This document shows, piece by piece, positions 23,140 to 32,107 of a stretch of DNA of 64,000 nucleotides. The stretch is from Armatimonadota bacterium. Its GTDB lineage: Bacteria > Armatimonadota > Fimbriimonadia > Fimbriimonadales > ATM1. The stretch spans positions 1-64,000 of the forward strand of contig QEUM01000006.1 of NCBI GenBank assembly GCA_003577165.1, in the 5' to 3' direction. The notes under the pieces are model-generated. The model searched no databases and had not been told where the DNA came from. It was given only the letters and a program-made list of their open reading frames with translations. Position 1 is the first letter of the stretch; every line of letters starts with the position of its first letter. The translations under genes and the position numbers were made by a program.

Positions 23140-23373
23140 GTCCACGGGAACCGATTTCACCATGGCCGCATCACATGGGTTCGCATCGACACTTCAATCC
23201 GAATCTGCATAGAGTCCTGCGCTCGGTCGTGACCATCCGGCAGCGGATCGCACATCCGCGAATTCACGGGACCCGAGTGGAAGTGCGCGACTCCGGCATC
23301 AACAGCCGGAGGACCAGACAGGTTGCAATCGCCCCGCGCTGCTGCGGATACACTCCGTGATTAGGCGCGGACG

Positions 23374-23874
23374 ATGGAAGTTGGCAAGATTCGCAAGCAG
23401 GTGTATGATCTCATACTCGAAGACTTAGACCGTCACCCTGTCTGGGAATTTGCGCTCGACGAAGAGGGCGAAGAGGGTCAGGACGAAGCGACCGTTCGTC
23501 CGTACGAAGTCGCTGGATCCCTGGATGCGAGGGATGGCATCTTCGTAGTGCGCGCTTCCTTTGCGTTGGCGGACGGCACTTTCATGCGCGGGTATCTGAC
23601 TCCTCCCACTCCCGAAGATTTGGACCTCGGAACGATTCAGCCGGCGATCGTGACCGACGGCGGTCCGGTGTCCTTTTGGTATGGTGTGGTTGCGCCAGAC
23701 CAAGCCGAGATCGCGGCAGCCTACGCCTGCCTCGGCAAGTCCAGCCCCTTGGAGGTTTTTCCCCTGACTTATCAGTCCGAAGTCGAACTCGTCGGTGGCC
23801 CGGTCAGTGGCGTGGTACCGGGGTTCCTCGTTATGGAAGACTCCGAGACGCGGCGCACAAGGGTCATCCAGTGA
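23374..23874 (+). CDS. Unknown acidic cytoplasmic protein (immunity-protein-like)
   Basis: 166 residues, no signal or membrane helix. The protein is acidic (DEEGEEGQDEAT) with repeated beta strands: DARDGIFVVRASFALADGTFMRGYL, IQPAIVTDGGPVSFWYGV, SPLEVFPLTYQSEVEL. Size, acidity and location in an accessory stretch recall bacterial immunity proteins, but no toxin is adjacent and I recognise no family. The ATG at 23374 has no strong ribosome site. Confidence 0.55.
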   Translation: MEVGKIRKQVYDLILEDLDRHPVWEFALDEEGEEGQDEATVRPYEVAGSLDARDGIFVVRASFALADGTFMRGYLTPPTPEDLDLGTIQPAIVTDGGPVSFWYGVVAPDQAEIAAAYACLGKSSPLEVFPLTYQSEVELVGGPVSGVVPGFLVMEDSETRRTRVIQ

Positions 23875-23929
23875 CACCGTTGCTGCTCGCCGCGCCGAGT
23901 GCACTCGTATGACTCGCCGCAGAATCGTC

Positions 23930-23935
23930 TAAGAT
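23930..23935 (+). promoter_or_regulatory. -10-like box, leaderless layout, for the WD40 gene
   Basis: TAAGAT ends 6 bases before the GTG at 23942; no ribosome binding site is present. Confidence 0.5.
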
Positions 23936-23941
23936 GCGCCC

Positions 23942-24841
23942 GTGAAGTATCTGTTCCTTGCGCTCGTGGCGCTCGTCTCGCAGGACACTGCGACCCTCAC
24001 GGGCCACACGCGAGAGGTCTCCTGCGTCGCGATCTCCGCGAACGGAAAGGCCCTCGCGTCCGGAAGCGTGGATCGCACCGTGCGACTCTGGGATCCGGCC
24101 TCGAAGCAGTCGGTCGCTGCGCTCGAAGGCCACGATGGTGAAGTCCACTGCGTCGCCTTCAGTCCCGACGGAAAACTTCTCGCATCCGGCGAGATGTACA
24201 AAAAACTCAAGATATGGGACGTCGCCTCGCACAAGGAACTCCAGATGTTTACCGACTCCGAGGGCGCGATCCTCGGCGTCGCGTTCGCTCCCGACGGCAA
24301 ACGAATATTCGCGGCATGCAAAGACAACGCGGCCCGAGTTTGGAACGTGGGCTCCGGGGGGGAGGCGAAGAAACTCCCACACAACTGGATGGTCAACGGC
24401 ATCGCAGTGTCACCGGACGGCAAACTCGTCGCGACGATAGACGGCGGCGGCTCGATCAACCTGTGGGATGCGGCCACTCTAAAGGCGACGAAATCGTGGC
24501 AGCATTCTTCGACGGGCAGAGCCATCGCGTTCTCCGCCGACGGAAAGACTCTCGTCTCGGGTGGGGGCGGAGCGGTCAAATCGTGGGACCTCGCGTCGGG
24601 AACGGAGAAAGCCTCAGCGGAGTTCGAAGCGAACGCGGTCGCCATCACCCCCGACGGCACGCTGGTGATCGTCGGAACTCAGGACAACCTCGTCGTTGCG
24701 TTGAACGCGTCGGACTTCAGCGTCAAGTGGAAAGCCGAAAAGCATGAGCGTCCCGTCACCGGCGTCGCCATCTCTCCGGACGGCAAGACGGCGTACACCT
24801 CCAGCATGGACTACACCCTCCGCACCTGGTCGCTGAAGTAA
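23942..24841 (+). CDS. Secreted WD40-repeat protein
   Basis: 299 residues. A short signal peptide (KYLFLALVALVSQ) is followed by seven WD40-type repeats of about 40 residues. They include LTGHTREVSCVAISANGKALASGSVDRTVRLWD, LEGHDGEVHCVAFSPDGKLLASGE and a last repeat PVTGVAISPDGKTAYTSSMDYTLRTWSL, so the propeller is probably complete. Such exported propellers are interaction scaffolds; the partner is unknown. The start is a GTG. A G7 run lies at 24356-24362. Confidence 0.85.
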   Translation: MKYLFLALVALVSQDTATLTGHTREVSCVAISANGKALASGSVDRTVRLWDPASKQSVAALEGHDGEVHCVAFSPDGKLLASGEMYKKLKIWDVASHKELQMFTDSEGAILGVAFAPDGKRIFAACKDNAARVWNVGSGGEAKKLPHNWMVNGIAVSPDGKLVATIDGGGSINLWDAATLKATKSWQHSSTGRAIAFSADGKTLVSGGGGAVKSWDLASGTEKASAEFEANAVAITPDGTLVIVGTQDNLVVALNASDFSVKWKAEKHERPVTGVAISPDGKTAYTSSMDYTLRTWSLK

Positions 24842-24965
24842 CGTCACGCGGTTGGCCGAGGTTGTCCACGGGCTCGTGGGTCGGAAGGCACTCCATTTTT
24901 CGCCCCCATCCGGGCTCTGCACTCAGGTAATTAAATGAGATCAAGGAGCTTGGAGGCACGTTAGC

Positions 24966-25223
24966 ATGAGCAGCTCTTGGCACAACTTTCGGACAGGTCA
25001 GCATTACTCTCTCGAAGATGTCGTCGCCACTTGTGAACGTCGCATCAAAGAGGGAAAGGTGAAGGACGTACGCGACAAGCGGGACCTCCTGGCTCAAATG
25101 CGGCTTTCCGCTCCGCGGACCGTCGTTTGGTCTCCGTTCAGTACCGGGTGGGGAGCCTCGCCGTTCAACCCAAATTGCTGGCGTACCGTACAGGGGACGC
25201 CGATCCTGCCTGACGAAGCGTAA
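24966..25223 (+). CDS. Small unknown protein
   Basis: 85 residues, no signal or membrane segment. A basic helical N-terminal half (SLEDVVATCERRIKEGKVKDVRDKRDLLAQM) is followed by a Trp/Pro-rich tail (VVWSPFSTGWGASPFNPNCW). GGAG occurs 13-20 bases upstream of the ATG. No family is recognised; the composition is protein-like rather than random, but support is moderate. Confidence 0.4.
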   Translation: MSSSWHNFRTGQHYSLEDVVATCERRIKEGKVKDVRDKRDLLAQMRLSAPRTVVWSPFSTGWGASPFNPNCWRTVQGTPILPDEA

Positions 25224-25709
25224 AGGCGGGAGGGGCGGGACGGGGAAGCCCTACCTCGATCTGCACCGGACGGACGCTGTCGCTGCCTAGCCCCGCCGAG
25301 CAGCTTGCAGCGAATCGTGATCCAAGCGGGACCCATTCGGCACCCCAATTGGAAAGTCGGACGGGCGCGTTGATCTGAGCAGTCCAGGACTGTATTGCGA
25401 ACTGGTCCGCCTAACCTACGTTGGACGTTCAGAAGTGATTAGAATGACACCAGATGCCATCGCCTCATCCGGCGCCCCCCGCCCGGGTGGTTCCTGCGGC
25501 CACGCTTCCTCCTCGATTCGGAAGGAGGCTTCCGCCTCGTCCCGGCCCGGTGCTGCGGAACGGAGTTGAGAAAACGAGGCGGTGCTGAGCCGTCATGCGA
25601 TCCACGTCCCGCGTCGTCGCCTGCCTCTAAGCGGACCTCTCTAACACAGAGGCACTCGCGATGAAAGCAGCAGCCAAGCTTGATATCATAATGGCCAGGA
25701 AGAACTGAA
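25224..25709 (+). other. Intergenic region with no supported gene
   Basis: 486 bases. Open frames here are short or shadows. GC-rich imperfect palindromes occur around 25480-25560. No dispersed-repeat copy was seen. Confidence 0.5.
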
Positions 25710-26417
25710 ATGGAATCTCCGAACCGGGGAGGCTTCCTGGAAAAATTGCCGTGTGTGATCTGCGGCATGCCGGCATTTCGCGCAGCTCGCACGGCCAGCC
25801 AACCTATCTGCGAGTCATGTCGATCTGCCCAAGCGGTCACTCGCCGGGAACGTAGACCGAAGCATCAGTTGAACAGTTGCCCTGCATGCGATGGGTCGAC
25901 CCGATGTGCGGTTTGTGATGGAACCGGGCGAATGGGCCAGCATCCTTGCCATAGCTGCATGGGTGACGGAACATGTGCTTCCTGCGCGAACCATGTTGCG
26001 TTCATGGTCCAGTTCCTGGGGGAGTTCGAAGAGGGCGAACTCGGTTCTGCAGAGGCAACCCTGAAGCGGGCCCTAATCGATGCCGAAACCGACCAGGCGA
26101 AGGCGAGACTTAAGTGGGGATTCCTCGGGAAGGGAGGGGGCGCTGTCGCCGGCACGGCAATCTACCCAGGGATCGGTACAATCCTCGGCCTCATTTTCGG
26201 GGACATGACAGCAGAGGCCTACGCGATAAGTGAGTCCGGCCGCCTCACCGCCTGGAGGAAGGCTGATCTCCTATTCTGCTTGAGTGCGGTATATTCGAAA
26301 CGGCAACGACATGACGAGGCGCGAGAGTTACTAGTACAAGCGCTTGTCCTCAACGAGCACCATGAAATGGCTCGTGAGGCCTTGAGGAGGATTGATCATG
26401 GAGCTTACGGGATTTGA
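25710..26417 (+). CDS. Six-CxxC zinc protein with glycine-zipper segment and TPR tail
   Basis: 235 residues. The first 95 hold twelve cysteines in six CxxC pairs (15/18, 34/37, 57/60, 66/69, 80/83, 89/92); the middle, CAVCDGTGR and CHSCMGDGTC, resembles the DnaJ/HSP40 zinc finger. Then follow a helix (GELGSAEATLKRALIDAETDQ), a glycine-zipper hydrophobic stretch (GGGAVAGTAIYPGIGTILGLIFGD, about 135-158) that could insert into membranes, and a TPR-like C-terminus (SAVYSKRQRHDEARELLVQALVL). No named family matches the full architecture. It converges on the dynamin-like operon and overlaps the next small gene. Confidence 0.65.
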   Translation: MESPNRGGFLEKLPCVICGMPAFRAARTASQPICESCRSAQAVTRRERRPKHQLNSCPACDGSTRCAVCDGTGRMGQHPCHSCMGDGTCASCANHVAFMVQFLGEFEEGELGSAEATLKRALIDAETDQAKARLKWGFLGKGGGAVAGTAIYPGIGTILGLIFGDMTAEAYAISESGRLTAWRKADLLFCLSAVYSKRQRHDEARELLVQALVLNEHHEMAREALRRIDHGAYGI

Positions 26418-26613
26418 GAACGGTTGGTGGAAGCCGACAGTCGAAAGCAAAGCGATCAATGTCGGGCACTGGGCGAACGGGGGCGAACTGCATCAGCACA
26501 CGCCAGGGTTCTTCCATGACCACTCTGCGGGCACGTTTCATTACCTCGGAGATCCGGCACACGCCGTCAAGCTGGCCTCGGAGGGGATCAAGCCGCTCAC
26601 GTTCAAGTTCTAA
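26398..26613 (+). CDS. Small His/Trp-rich protein coupled to the six-CxxC gene
   Basis: 71 residues. Sequence features include NGWWKPTVESKAINVGHW and HQHTPGFFHDHSAGTFHYLGD, rich in His, Trp and Phe, with no membrane segment. GAGGAGG sits 8 bases before the ATG, and the start overlaps the preceding gene's last 20 bases, so the two are coupled. Its 3' end overlaps the convergent GTPase gene by 11 bases. The histidine cluster could bind metal. No family is recognised. Confidence 0.55.
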   Translation: MELTGFENGWWKPTVESKAINVGHWANGGELHQHTPGFFHDHSAGTFHYLGDPAHAVKLASEGIKPLTFKF

Positions 26614-28330
26614 CGGGCAAGGCTCCGCCGTCTGTAAGGCGACCCCTTAACTCTAGGAGCACCGTGCGAGTTTGCTCGATTTCGTCCGGCCCCCTGCCGT
26701 ACCGGTTCATAGATATCTCCTCAAGCGCCACCGCCTTAATCCCATTGAGAAACTCAACTAGTGGATCGCTGATTCGATCTTTCGCCGCCTCGGCCAGTAC
26801 CGCGCTAAATCGCTCTTCAATCTCGGCCTCCCTCTTTACGTCCTCCACACTGGGAGAGTTGGCCGACTGATCGGCCCGCCGGGGCGTTCGGCCAAGTCCC
26901 AGGCCGAACGCAATTACTGCCCCAACTAGGAGCGGCACCATGCTCGCTGCCGCAATCGCTGCCACTGCCCCACCACCGAGGACGGCCAACTGCATCTGCT
27001 TGAGACGGTCGTCAGTGCTCTGAGAATCGAACGCCCGGACCACCGCGACTTGTCGTGCTCGCGTCGCTCTGAGTTGGTCGGCCAAGAACTCCTTAGTGAT
27101 AGGATCTTCCAGGCCTTGCTCCATCAGTGCTTCGATTTGCCGTCTAAGTTCTGCCTCGCGCTCCGCAAAGTGGCGATTCCACATTGCCTTGGCTTCCTCA
27201 TGTACCGACTTGACAAATTCTGAAATCAGCCGTTGTTCCTCGCCAGTCCTGAAGTTCGCTATTAAATTCTCAACGAGGTCGCCAGGATTCTCTGCAACGC
27301 GAGTGCCCAATTGTCGGAACAGGTGTCTCTGGAGATGCTTTCTAAGCGCAGTTCGGAACCGATGTTCAAAGTCACTTAGGAGTCCACTCATGACGGCTTG
27401 AGCTTGCTTTTCAATCAGATCTCGCTCCGCGCTAAGCCACTCGCACTCTGAACCATTCCGTTCAAGCAGGGAATCAATGATGCGCACGCACTCTGTGACG
27501 ACTTCGATCGTTTTTGCCGCGTGTGCGGCCGCCTTTGTAGCGGATGATTCCTCAGCAAGCAGGCCGAGTTCCGTGATCAGTGCGTCGATTCCAGGATCGG
27601 GCGAAGAAGGGGTATGCGTCAATGCTGAAACGACCATCAGATCCGTCTCCGAGTATCCTAATCTGCTTTCGACTTCCTTCCCAACCTCCGAAATCTCATG
27701 ACTGGTCAAGGTGTCCGACTTGCTGAGGATCAACCGAATCGGAATGCCGCTTCGTTTCGCCGCTATAAGGAACGCACCTTCCTTTGCTGATAGAATGTCG
27801 TTCGGGTCGATGATCCAGAGCAACACGTCGGCGGCCTTGACGGCCCACTCAGCCCAGTATTCGTGTCGCTCGTTGAGGGACGACAATCCAGGAGTGTCGT
27901 ACAGCAAATACTCGCCTGCAAATTGCACGTGAATCTCAGCCAATTCCACGTCAGCCAGGGATCGAGCTGAACACAAGTTGACGAATTCTGGAAGCGATAG
28001 CCTCTGGTTGGTGCCCCCTCTTTTGAGTATGGCGTACTCTTCCGAATCAGGCTTGTAGACGGCAACGCACATCGTTGCCTCAAACGGATCTACAAATGCC
28101 ACTTCCTTTCCGAGAAGCGCATTGACAACTGTAGACTTGCCGGCGTTGAACTCGCCGATCAGCACAACCCTCAAGCGATCGGAATGTTCTGCCAGCTGAC
28201 TCAGCCATTCTGCGAGCAGATCGGCGGCTTCCGCCAGGGCTTTATCCTCTCTATACACGTGGCAAAGCCCGCGTTCCTCCTGCAACAGCCTCAGCAACGT
28301 CGTACACTCTTCGATAGTGCCACTATTCAC
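26603..28330 (-). CDS. Dynamin-like GTPase (distal gene of three-gene operon)
   Basis: 575 residues. G domain with G1 GEFNAGKST (59-67), G3 DTPG (145-148) and G4 SKSD (203-206); the GxFNAGKS P-loop is the bacterial dynamin-like signature. A long helical stalk follows, then a paddle-like hydrophobic segment (LGGGAVAAIAAASMVPLLVGAVIAFGLGLG, about 450-480) and a final helical part. Bacterial dynamins remodel or fuse membranes and some protect against phage or membrane stress. The start overlaps the stop of the upstream gene by 4 bases, so it is coupled to it. Confidence 0.85.
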   Translation of the reverse strand: MNSGTIEECTTLLRLLQEERGLCHVYREDKALAEAADLLAEWLSQLAEHSDRLRVVLIGEFNAGKSTVVNALLGKEVAFVDPFEATMCVAVYKPDSEEYAILKRGGTNQRLSLPEFVNLCSARSLADVELAEIHVQFAGEYLLYDTPGLSSLNERHEYWAEWAVKAADVLLWIIDPNDILSAKEGAFLIAAKRSGIPIRLILSKSDTLTSHEISEVGKEVESRLGYSETDLMVVSALTHTPSSPDPGIDALITELGLLAEESSATKAAAHAAKTIEVVTECVRIIDSLLERNGSECEWLSAERDLIEKQAQAVMSGLLSDFEHRFRTALRKHLQRHLFRQLGTRVAENPGDLVENLIANFRTGEEQRLISEFVKSVHEEAKAMWNRHFAEREAELRRQIEALMEQGLEDPITKEFLADQLRATRARQVAVVRAFDSQSTDDRLKQMQLAVLGGGAVAAIAAASMVPLLVGAVIAFGLGLGRTPRRADQSANSPSVEDVKREAEIEERFSAVLAEAAKDRISDPLVEFLNGIKAVALEEISMNRYGRGPDEIEQTRTVLLELRGRLTDGGALPVRT

Positions 28331-29529
28331 TCTAGTTCCCCCCTGAGTGCCCGCTGGAGAGGCCGCGGACTCAGCTGCACCCCGACATTTGCGACGACTG
28401 AAGCCATCATGTCATCGTCTACCTGGTCTGCGACCTGATGTGCCCACTGAATCGCCGCGTCACTCAGCTGCTGCCCTCCCGTCCTGATCAGTGCATTCGC
28501 CAGCTCAGTACGGAGCATAAGTGAGCTCATCTTGGCCATCAGTAGGCCAATTAGCACCCATGCCGTCGGCCCGCTTGTCCACCCCGAGCCCAGACCGGTC
28601 GATCGGTACGCCAAAACCGAGGCGACTGCCGTGCTGACTGCGGCGATCAGCGCAGGTGGCATGCGGCGAGAAAGAGAGATCCAACCGTTTGAAATGCATG
28701 AGACTCTCGCCTCAACCGCCGGGAACGAGGTGCGATACAGGGCCCGGATGCGCTCCTCCACAGCATTCGCGAAGTGTCGGGCAATGCCCGAAAAAACAGC
28801 GTTTGGAACGTGTTCCGTGGCTATTACATCAGCGGCCTCCATTATTGGATCCTTCGCTGCGAACTGTGAGAACTCTCTGGCAAAGTCGACCTCAAGTGGA
28901 ATCAGTTTCCGAATCGTTCTCTTCGAACCACTTTGCACCACCGAGTGCACTTCCTCCCGCTGGAGCATACTCGCAAACGCTTCGCCGCCCAGACTGCCTA
29001 CGAACTCCGCCTTGCGAAAACCCAGGCATATGAGCCGAACAACGGTCCGCATCAGGGAACGAAAACGGCCCTGCCGCTCCGGCATGGTGAACGCGGGCCC
29101 TTCGACTCGGAACCTCAGTTTGCGGGGTGTTACGTAGCGATAGACCTGCTTGGAAGTACGAAACTCAACCAGCCGACTTCGAACTCGTGCTAGTTGTGGC
29201 GTCAGAATCTCCCGAACAAGCTGCCGTACCACGCCGATCTGCGGAGACGCTGTGATCCAGTAGCGTGTCCAGTTCTCGTAATGCCCGGGTGCTGGCTCTG
29301 TATGACGGGCAAGCCTCCTCAGCTCTTCAAGGTCCTTGTCCAACTTGCCGAGAACTCGGAGCAGATCCCAGTGGTCAGCGCCGGTCGCCTCCTTGATCGC
29401 GCGGAGTACCTCCACATCGAGTGGTTCTGCCAAGCCGTCGCGCACGAATTCCTCTCCTGATTTCCGGAAGGCCTCTACGTACTGGCGAAGCGCCGTTGTT
29501 AGCGATTCGAAATAGTCATCTATGGTCAT
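28327..29529 (-). CDS. Membrane protein between two dynamin-like GTPases
   Basis: 400 residues, no P-loop. The first 280 residues are helical and charged (DKDLEELRRLARHTEPAPGHYENW, RFRSLMRTVVRLICLGFRKAEFVGSLGGEAF); two membrane helices follow (PPALIAAVSTAVASVLAYRS and TAWVLIGLLMAKMSSLML), then a C-terminal helical tail. I recognise no named family. Its position, 28 bases after one GTPase and overlapping the next, makes it a likely partner that anchors or couples the two dynamin-like proteins. Confidence 0.7.
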   Translation of the reverse strand: MTIDDYFESLTTALRQYVEAFRKSGEEFVRDGLAEPLDVEVLRAIKEATGADHWDLLRVLGKLDKDLEELRRLARHTEPAPGHYENWTRYWITASPQIGVVRQLVREILTPQLARVRSRLVEFRTSKQVYRYVTPRKLRFRVEGPAFTMPERQGRFRSLMRTVVRLICLGFRKAEFVGSLGGEAFASMLQREEVHSVVQSGSKRTIRKLIPLEVDFAREFSQFAAKDPIMEAADVIATEHVPNAVFSGIARHFANAVEERIRALYRTSFPAVEARVSCISNGWISLSRRMPPALIAAVSTAVASVLAYRSTGLGSGWTSGPTAWVLIGLLMAKMSSLMLRTELANALIRTGGQQLSDAAIQWAHQVADQVDDDMMASVVANVGVQLSPRPLQRALRGELE

Positions 29530-29557
29530 GCTAGAATTCTGGACCTGCAGGACAGTC

Positions 29558-31093
29558 TTATCCCGTCAGAGAGAGATAGAACAACGCAACTGATACTGCC
29601 GCACCCGCAACGGGGAGTAAGCAGCCGGGATTTGGCAGCTCAAGTCTGGGCAGACTGATGCGATCAGGCACACGAACGTGTGGAACCTGCATCTTCATCC
29701 TGAATGAATCCTTGGCTGGAATGCCGAATGCACCGACATCCACGCTCCCGAGTTGCTTGGAGTGACAAATCGCCTCTGCCATGGAGGTAACCGCTTGCCC
29801 TGCCCTGGTAAGGTTGTCATTTAGGATGCGCTCCAACTTCGGCACATCCAATAAACTCAGTACTTCCCTCTCAGCGATGGACTTGGCCTCCGCTCTGCTA
29901 TATCGTCCGGCTTGGAATTTCCTGTAGAGCGCGGCCAGCAGAGATCGCAGCCCAGGAATCCTCTGCTGAACGTATTCATGCCCTTGTTTGATCGCACGAT
30001 CAACGGCTCGTCGCACCTCTGCCATAGCTCGCAACGCTATCTCATCTGCCGTATCCGCAATTGTTCGGAGGTTCTGTAGCAGTTGGTTTGCGCTTTTTGT
30101 CAGGAGCACCTCCATACTTGATGCAGCGTCTTGGATGAAGGCTTCATCAGCCTCGCTCTTTCGCTCTGCGCTCTCCGTCGCAACCCTCCGCAAGAACGAT
30201 GTAAGCTCAGCGATGCCAGTGCCACAGACGCTTCTTCCCTTTCCCCCGCTAATAGTCAAGCACAGCGACTGCTCGATCTGCTGTCCCAGTATCGGCTCGT
30301 AGATTGATCTGAATCGACCAACGACCTCATTCCACCTCTCTCTTGGTATCAGGTCTGCTTTTGTGGCGACTGGTACGATGCGCTTGTGGAAAGTGCGAGT
30401 GAGCTTCTGCAACGTGTCCCTTGTTTCCCTGGACTCCATCTTGTCTGCTTGGAAAGCCCACAGCACGAGGTCGGAACGGTGGTACCAATGAGCCCACACT
30501 TCATCGATGGTATAAGGTGTGCCAAGGCCTTTGACGAGTGATTTGACTTCCACGTCGGAGGAAATGCTAAATTGAGCGAGCCCGGGCGTGTCTATTAGGC
30601 AAATTTCCGGCCCAAACTGAAGCCCGCAGTAATTCCAGATCACTTCGACAATCGTCGATTCGCGATCGACTCCCTGTTGCGCAGCGTCGGACAGTCTCGC
30701 CTCCTCGGCTTCGCACATGCTGATTGCCTCGGCGATTGACATTTGAGTCCCGGTAGCCTCGCCGACTCTTCGGACTACCGCATACTCCGACCCGTCTCGA
30801 CTCTCGCGGTAAACATCCACCTTGTACGTCTTCGGGATGATGGAAACGGGGGCGATTTCCCGACCCGCCAGGGAGTTGATGAGGCTGCTTTTGCCGAAGT
30901 TCCCCTCCCCAACTACCATCACCATCAGCCCAAGAGGGATGTCGCGCACACGGTCGGAGATGTTCTCTGGGTAAGGCTCCAGCTGATACCGTAGAGCAAT
31001 CGCCCGCAATTCCTCCAGGCGACGTAACTGCGAGTTCCCTCCCCCGGGACCACACCCTGCTCCGAAAAACGAGGGGTCCATTCGGGTGCCCAT
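29558..31093 (-). CDS. Dynamin-like GTPase (first gene of operon)
   Basis: 511 residues. G1 GEGNFGKSS (62-70), G3 DTPG (168-171), G4 TKAD (244-247). A helical region of about 200 residues follows, and the chain ends in one hydrophobic helix (CLLPVAGAAVSVALFYLSLTG), a tail anchor. It differs clearly in sequence from the GTPase at 26603-28330, so the operon encodes two distinct dynamin-like proteins, as in mitofusin-like or LeoA/LeoC-like pairs. A TAATTT box lies 7 bases before the ATG, giving a leaderless start; a second in-frame ATG is 12 bases in. Confidence 0.85.
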   Translation of the reverse strand: MGTRMDPSFFGAGCGPGGGNSQLRRLEELRAIALRYQLEPYPENISDRVRDIPLGLMVMVVGEGNFGKSSLINSLAGREIAPVSIIPKTYKVDVYRESRDGSEYAVVRRVGEATGTQMSIAEAISMCEAEEARLSDAAQQGVDRESTIVEVIWNYCGLQFGPEICLIDTPGLAQFSISSDVEVKSLVKGLGTPYTIDEVWAHWYHRSDLVLWAFQADKMESRETRDTLQKLTRTFHKRIVPVATKADLIPRERWNEVVGRFRSIYEPILGQQIEQSLCLTISGGKGRSVCGTGIAELTSFLRRVATESAERKSEADEAFIQDAASSMEVLLTKSANQLLQNLRTIADTADEIALRAMAEVRRAVDRAIKQGHEYVQQRIPGLRSLLAALYRKFQAGRYSRAEAKSIAEREVLSLLDVPKLERILNDNLTRAGQAVTSMAEAICHSKQLGSVDVGAFGIPAKDSFRMKMQVPHVRVPDRISLPRLELPNPGCLLPVAGAAVSVALFYLSLTG

Positions 31094-31100
31094 TATGGCG

Positions 31101-31106
31101 AAATTA
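31101..31106 (-). promoter_or_regulatory. -10-like box, leaderless layout, for the dynamin-like operon
   Basis: On the minus strand TAATTT ends 7 bases before the ATG at 31093. It is the only promoter-like signal for the three GTPase-operon genes. Confidence 0.45.
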
Positions 31107-31281
31107 ACCCCAGTCGGCTAGTTTGCGCCTCTGATTCGCCAGTCTGCCAGTCTCCTTTGGCCTTGCACAAGAGAACTGAGCGCACACTCCACACGTTCGC
31201 CCGCGCCGATTCCTTCGCATAGCGAACGAAGCCGACAAGGGGAACTCAGGCAGACCAAACCAGCGTTGAAACTCCCAGACC

Positions 31282-31701
31282 ATGCGTGCCCGCACGCCAC
31301 GGCTGATCGCCTCGAGTCTCTTGTCACTCGCGATCTTCGCGGGCGCGACGGCGAGGTACCAAGCCCAGGCGTGCCCCGCGGAAACGGCCGCGTCCCACGA
31401 GCCCGCAACCGGCGTTCATCGATGCGACATGGGCCCGGACTGTGACTGCGGCGTCCAATGCGAGTCGGGAGCCCAGGGCCCCGATTCCTGCCAGGTGCAG
31501 CCCGCGAGCCCCGAGCCGGAAGTCGCCGCGATGGCCACTCCGCTCTCGCCACTGAATCTCGACGTGGCGCCTCCGCCGCACGCCCAACCCGTACTGTTCG
31601 ACACGCAGTGGATTTGCGGCATCAAGTTCTATGAGTCGGACGGATTGCCGCACGGCCCGCCGCCATCCTCGGAACACGAACGCGCGCCTCCCAGCCGCTG
31701 A
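31282..31701 (+). CDS. Secreted Cys/Pro-rich small protein
   Basis: 139 residues. A signal peptide (RLIASSLLSLAIFAGATA) is followed by a cysteine cluster (ACPAE, HRCDMGPDCDCGVQCES, DSCQ) and a proline-rich tail. The Cys/His/Met content suggests metal binding, which would fit the DUF5676/DUF2933/cupredoxin cluster downstream, but this is inference. No family is recognised, and no strong ribosome site precedes the ATG. Confidence 0.5.
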   Translation: MRARTPRLIASSLLSLAIFAGATARYQAQACPAETAASHEPATGVHRCDMGPDCDCGVQCESGAQGPDSCQVQPASPEPEVAAMATPLSPLNLDVAPPPHAQPVLFDTQWICGIKFYESDGLPHGPPPSSEHERAPPSR

Positions 31702-31828
31702 CCTTGCGGCTGTCGGCACTTGCGTCAGAAGCCGGCAAGGGTTCTCATCGACACGCAAGCACCTCGTGCATAGCGGCTAACTGCACCCGGTTCTCCTTGA
31801 GCCATCTACCGCGCTGGAGACGCACCTC

Positions 31829-32107
31829 ATGGAACGCAAATTGGACTCTGCTCGCTTGGCCCTCGCGGCCTTGCTGACGTACATCATCACCTTCGTGATC
31901 TGCTCGGCGTTCGTCGCAATCGCACCGAAGTTTGCGTCGCGCATCGCAACCGACATCACGCACATCCAAATCTCCGGCGATATGCGCGCCGTCGACTGGC
32001 CCGGCCTGTTCGTCGGCCTCATCGCGGGCGCGATCGTCGTGTACCTGATCATCTGGCTCGCCTCCGCCCTCTACAACGGCCTGCCCGGAAAGAAGGAGGC
32101 GAGATGA
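31829..32107 (+). CDS. DUF5676-like membrane protein
   Basis: 92 residues with two transmembrane helices (LALAALLTYIITFVICSAFVAIA and GLFVGLIAGAIVVYLIIWLASALYNGL), matching the size and topology of the DUF5676 family. Members are found beside copper/mercury-type heavy-metal resistance genes, with unknown biochemical role. Start of a tightly packed operon: its stop overlaps the next ATG (ATGA). Confidence 0.7.
   Translation: MERKLDSARLALAALLTYIITFVICSAFVAIAPKFASRIATDITHIQISGDMRAVDWPGLFVGLIAGAIVVYLIIWLASALYNGLPGKKEAR

Noticed and set aside
24842-24905. Eighth copy of the dispersed repeat
   Set aside because: A short GGTTGGCCGAGG-like resemblance only; neither arm nor the AAAATCG core is present.
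31324-31758. Minus-strand open frames across the secreted Cys/Pro-rich gene
   Set aside because: They are Arg-rich shadows of the plus-strand frame, with no start signal or homology.
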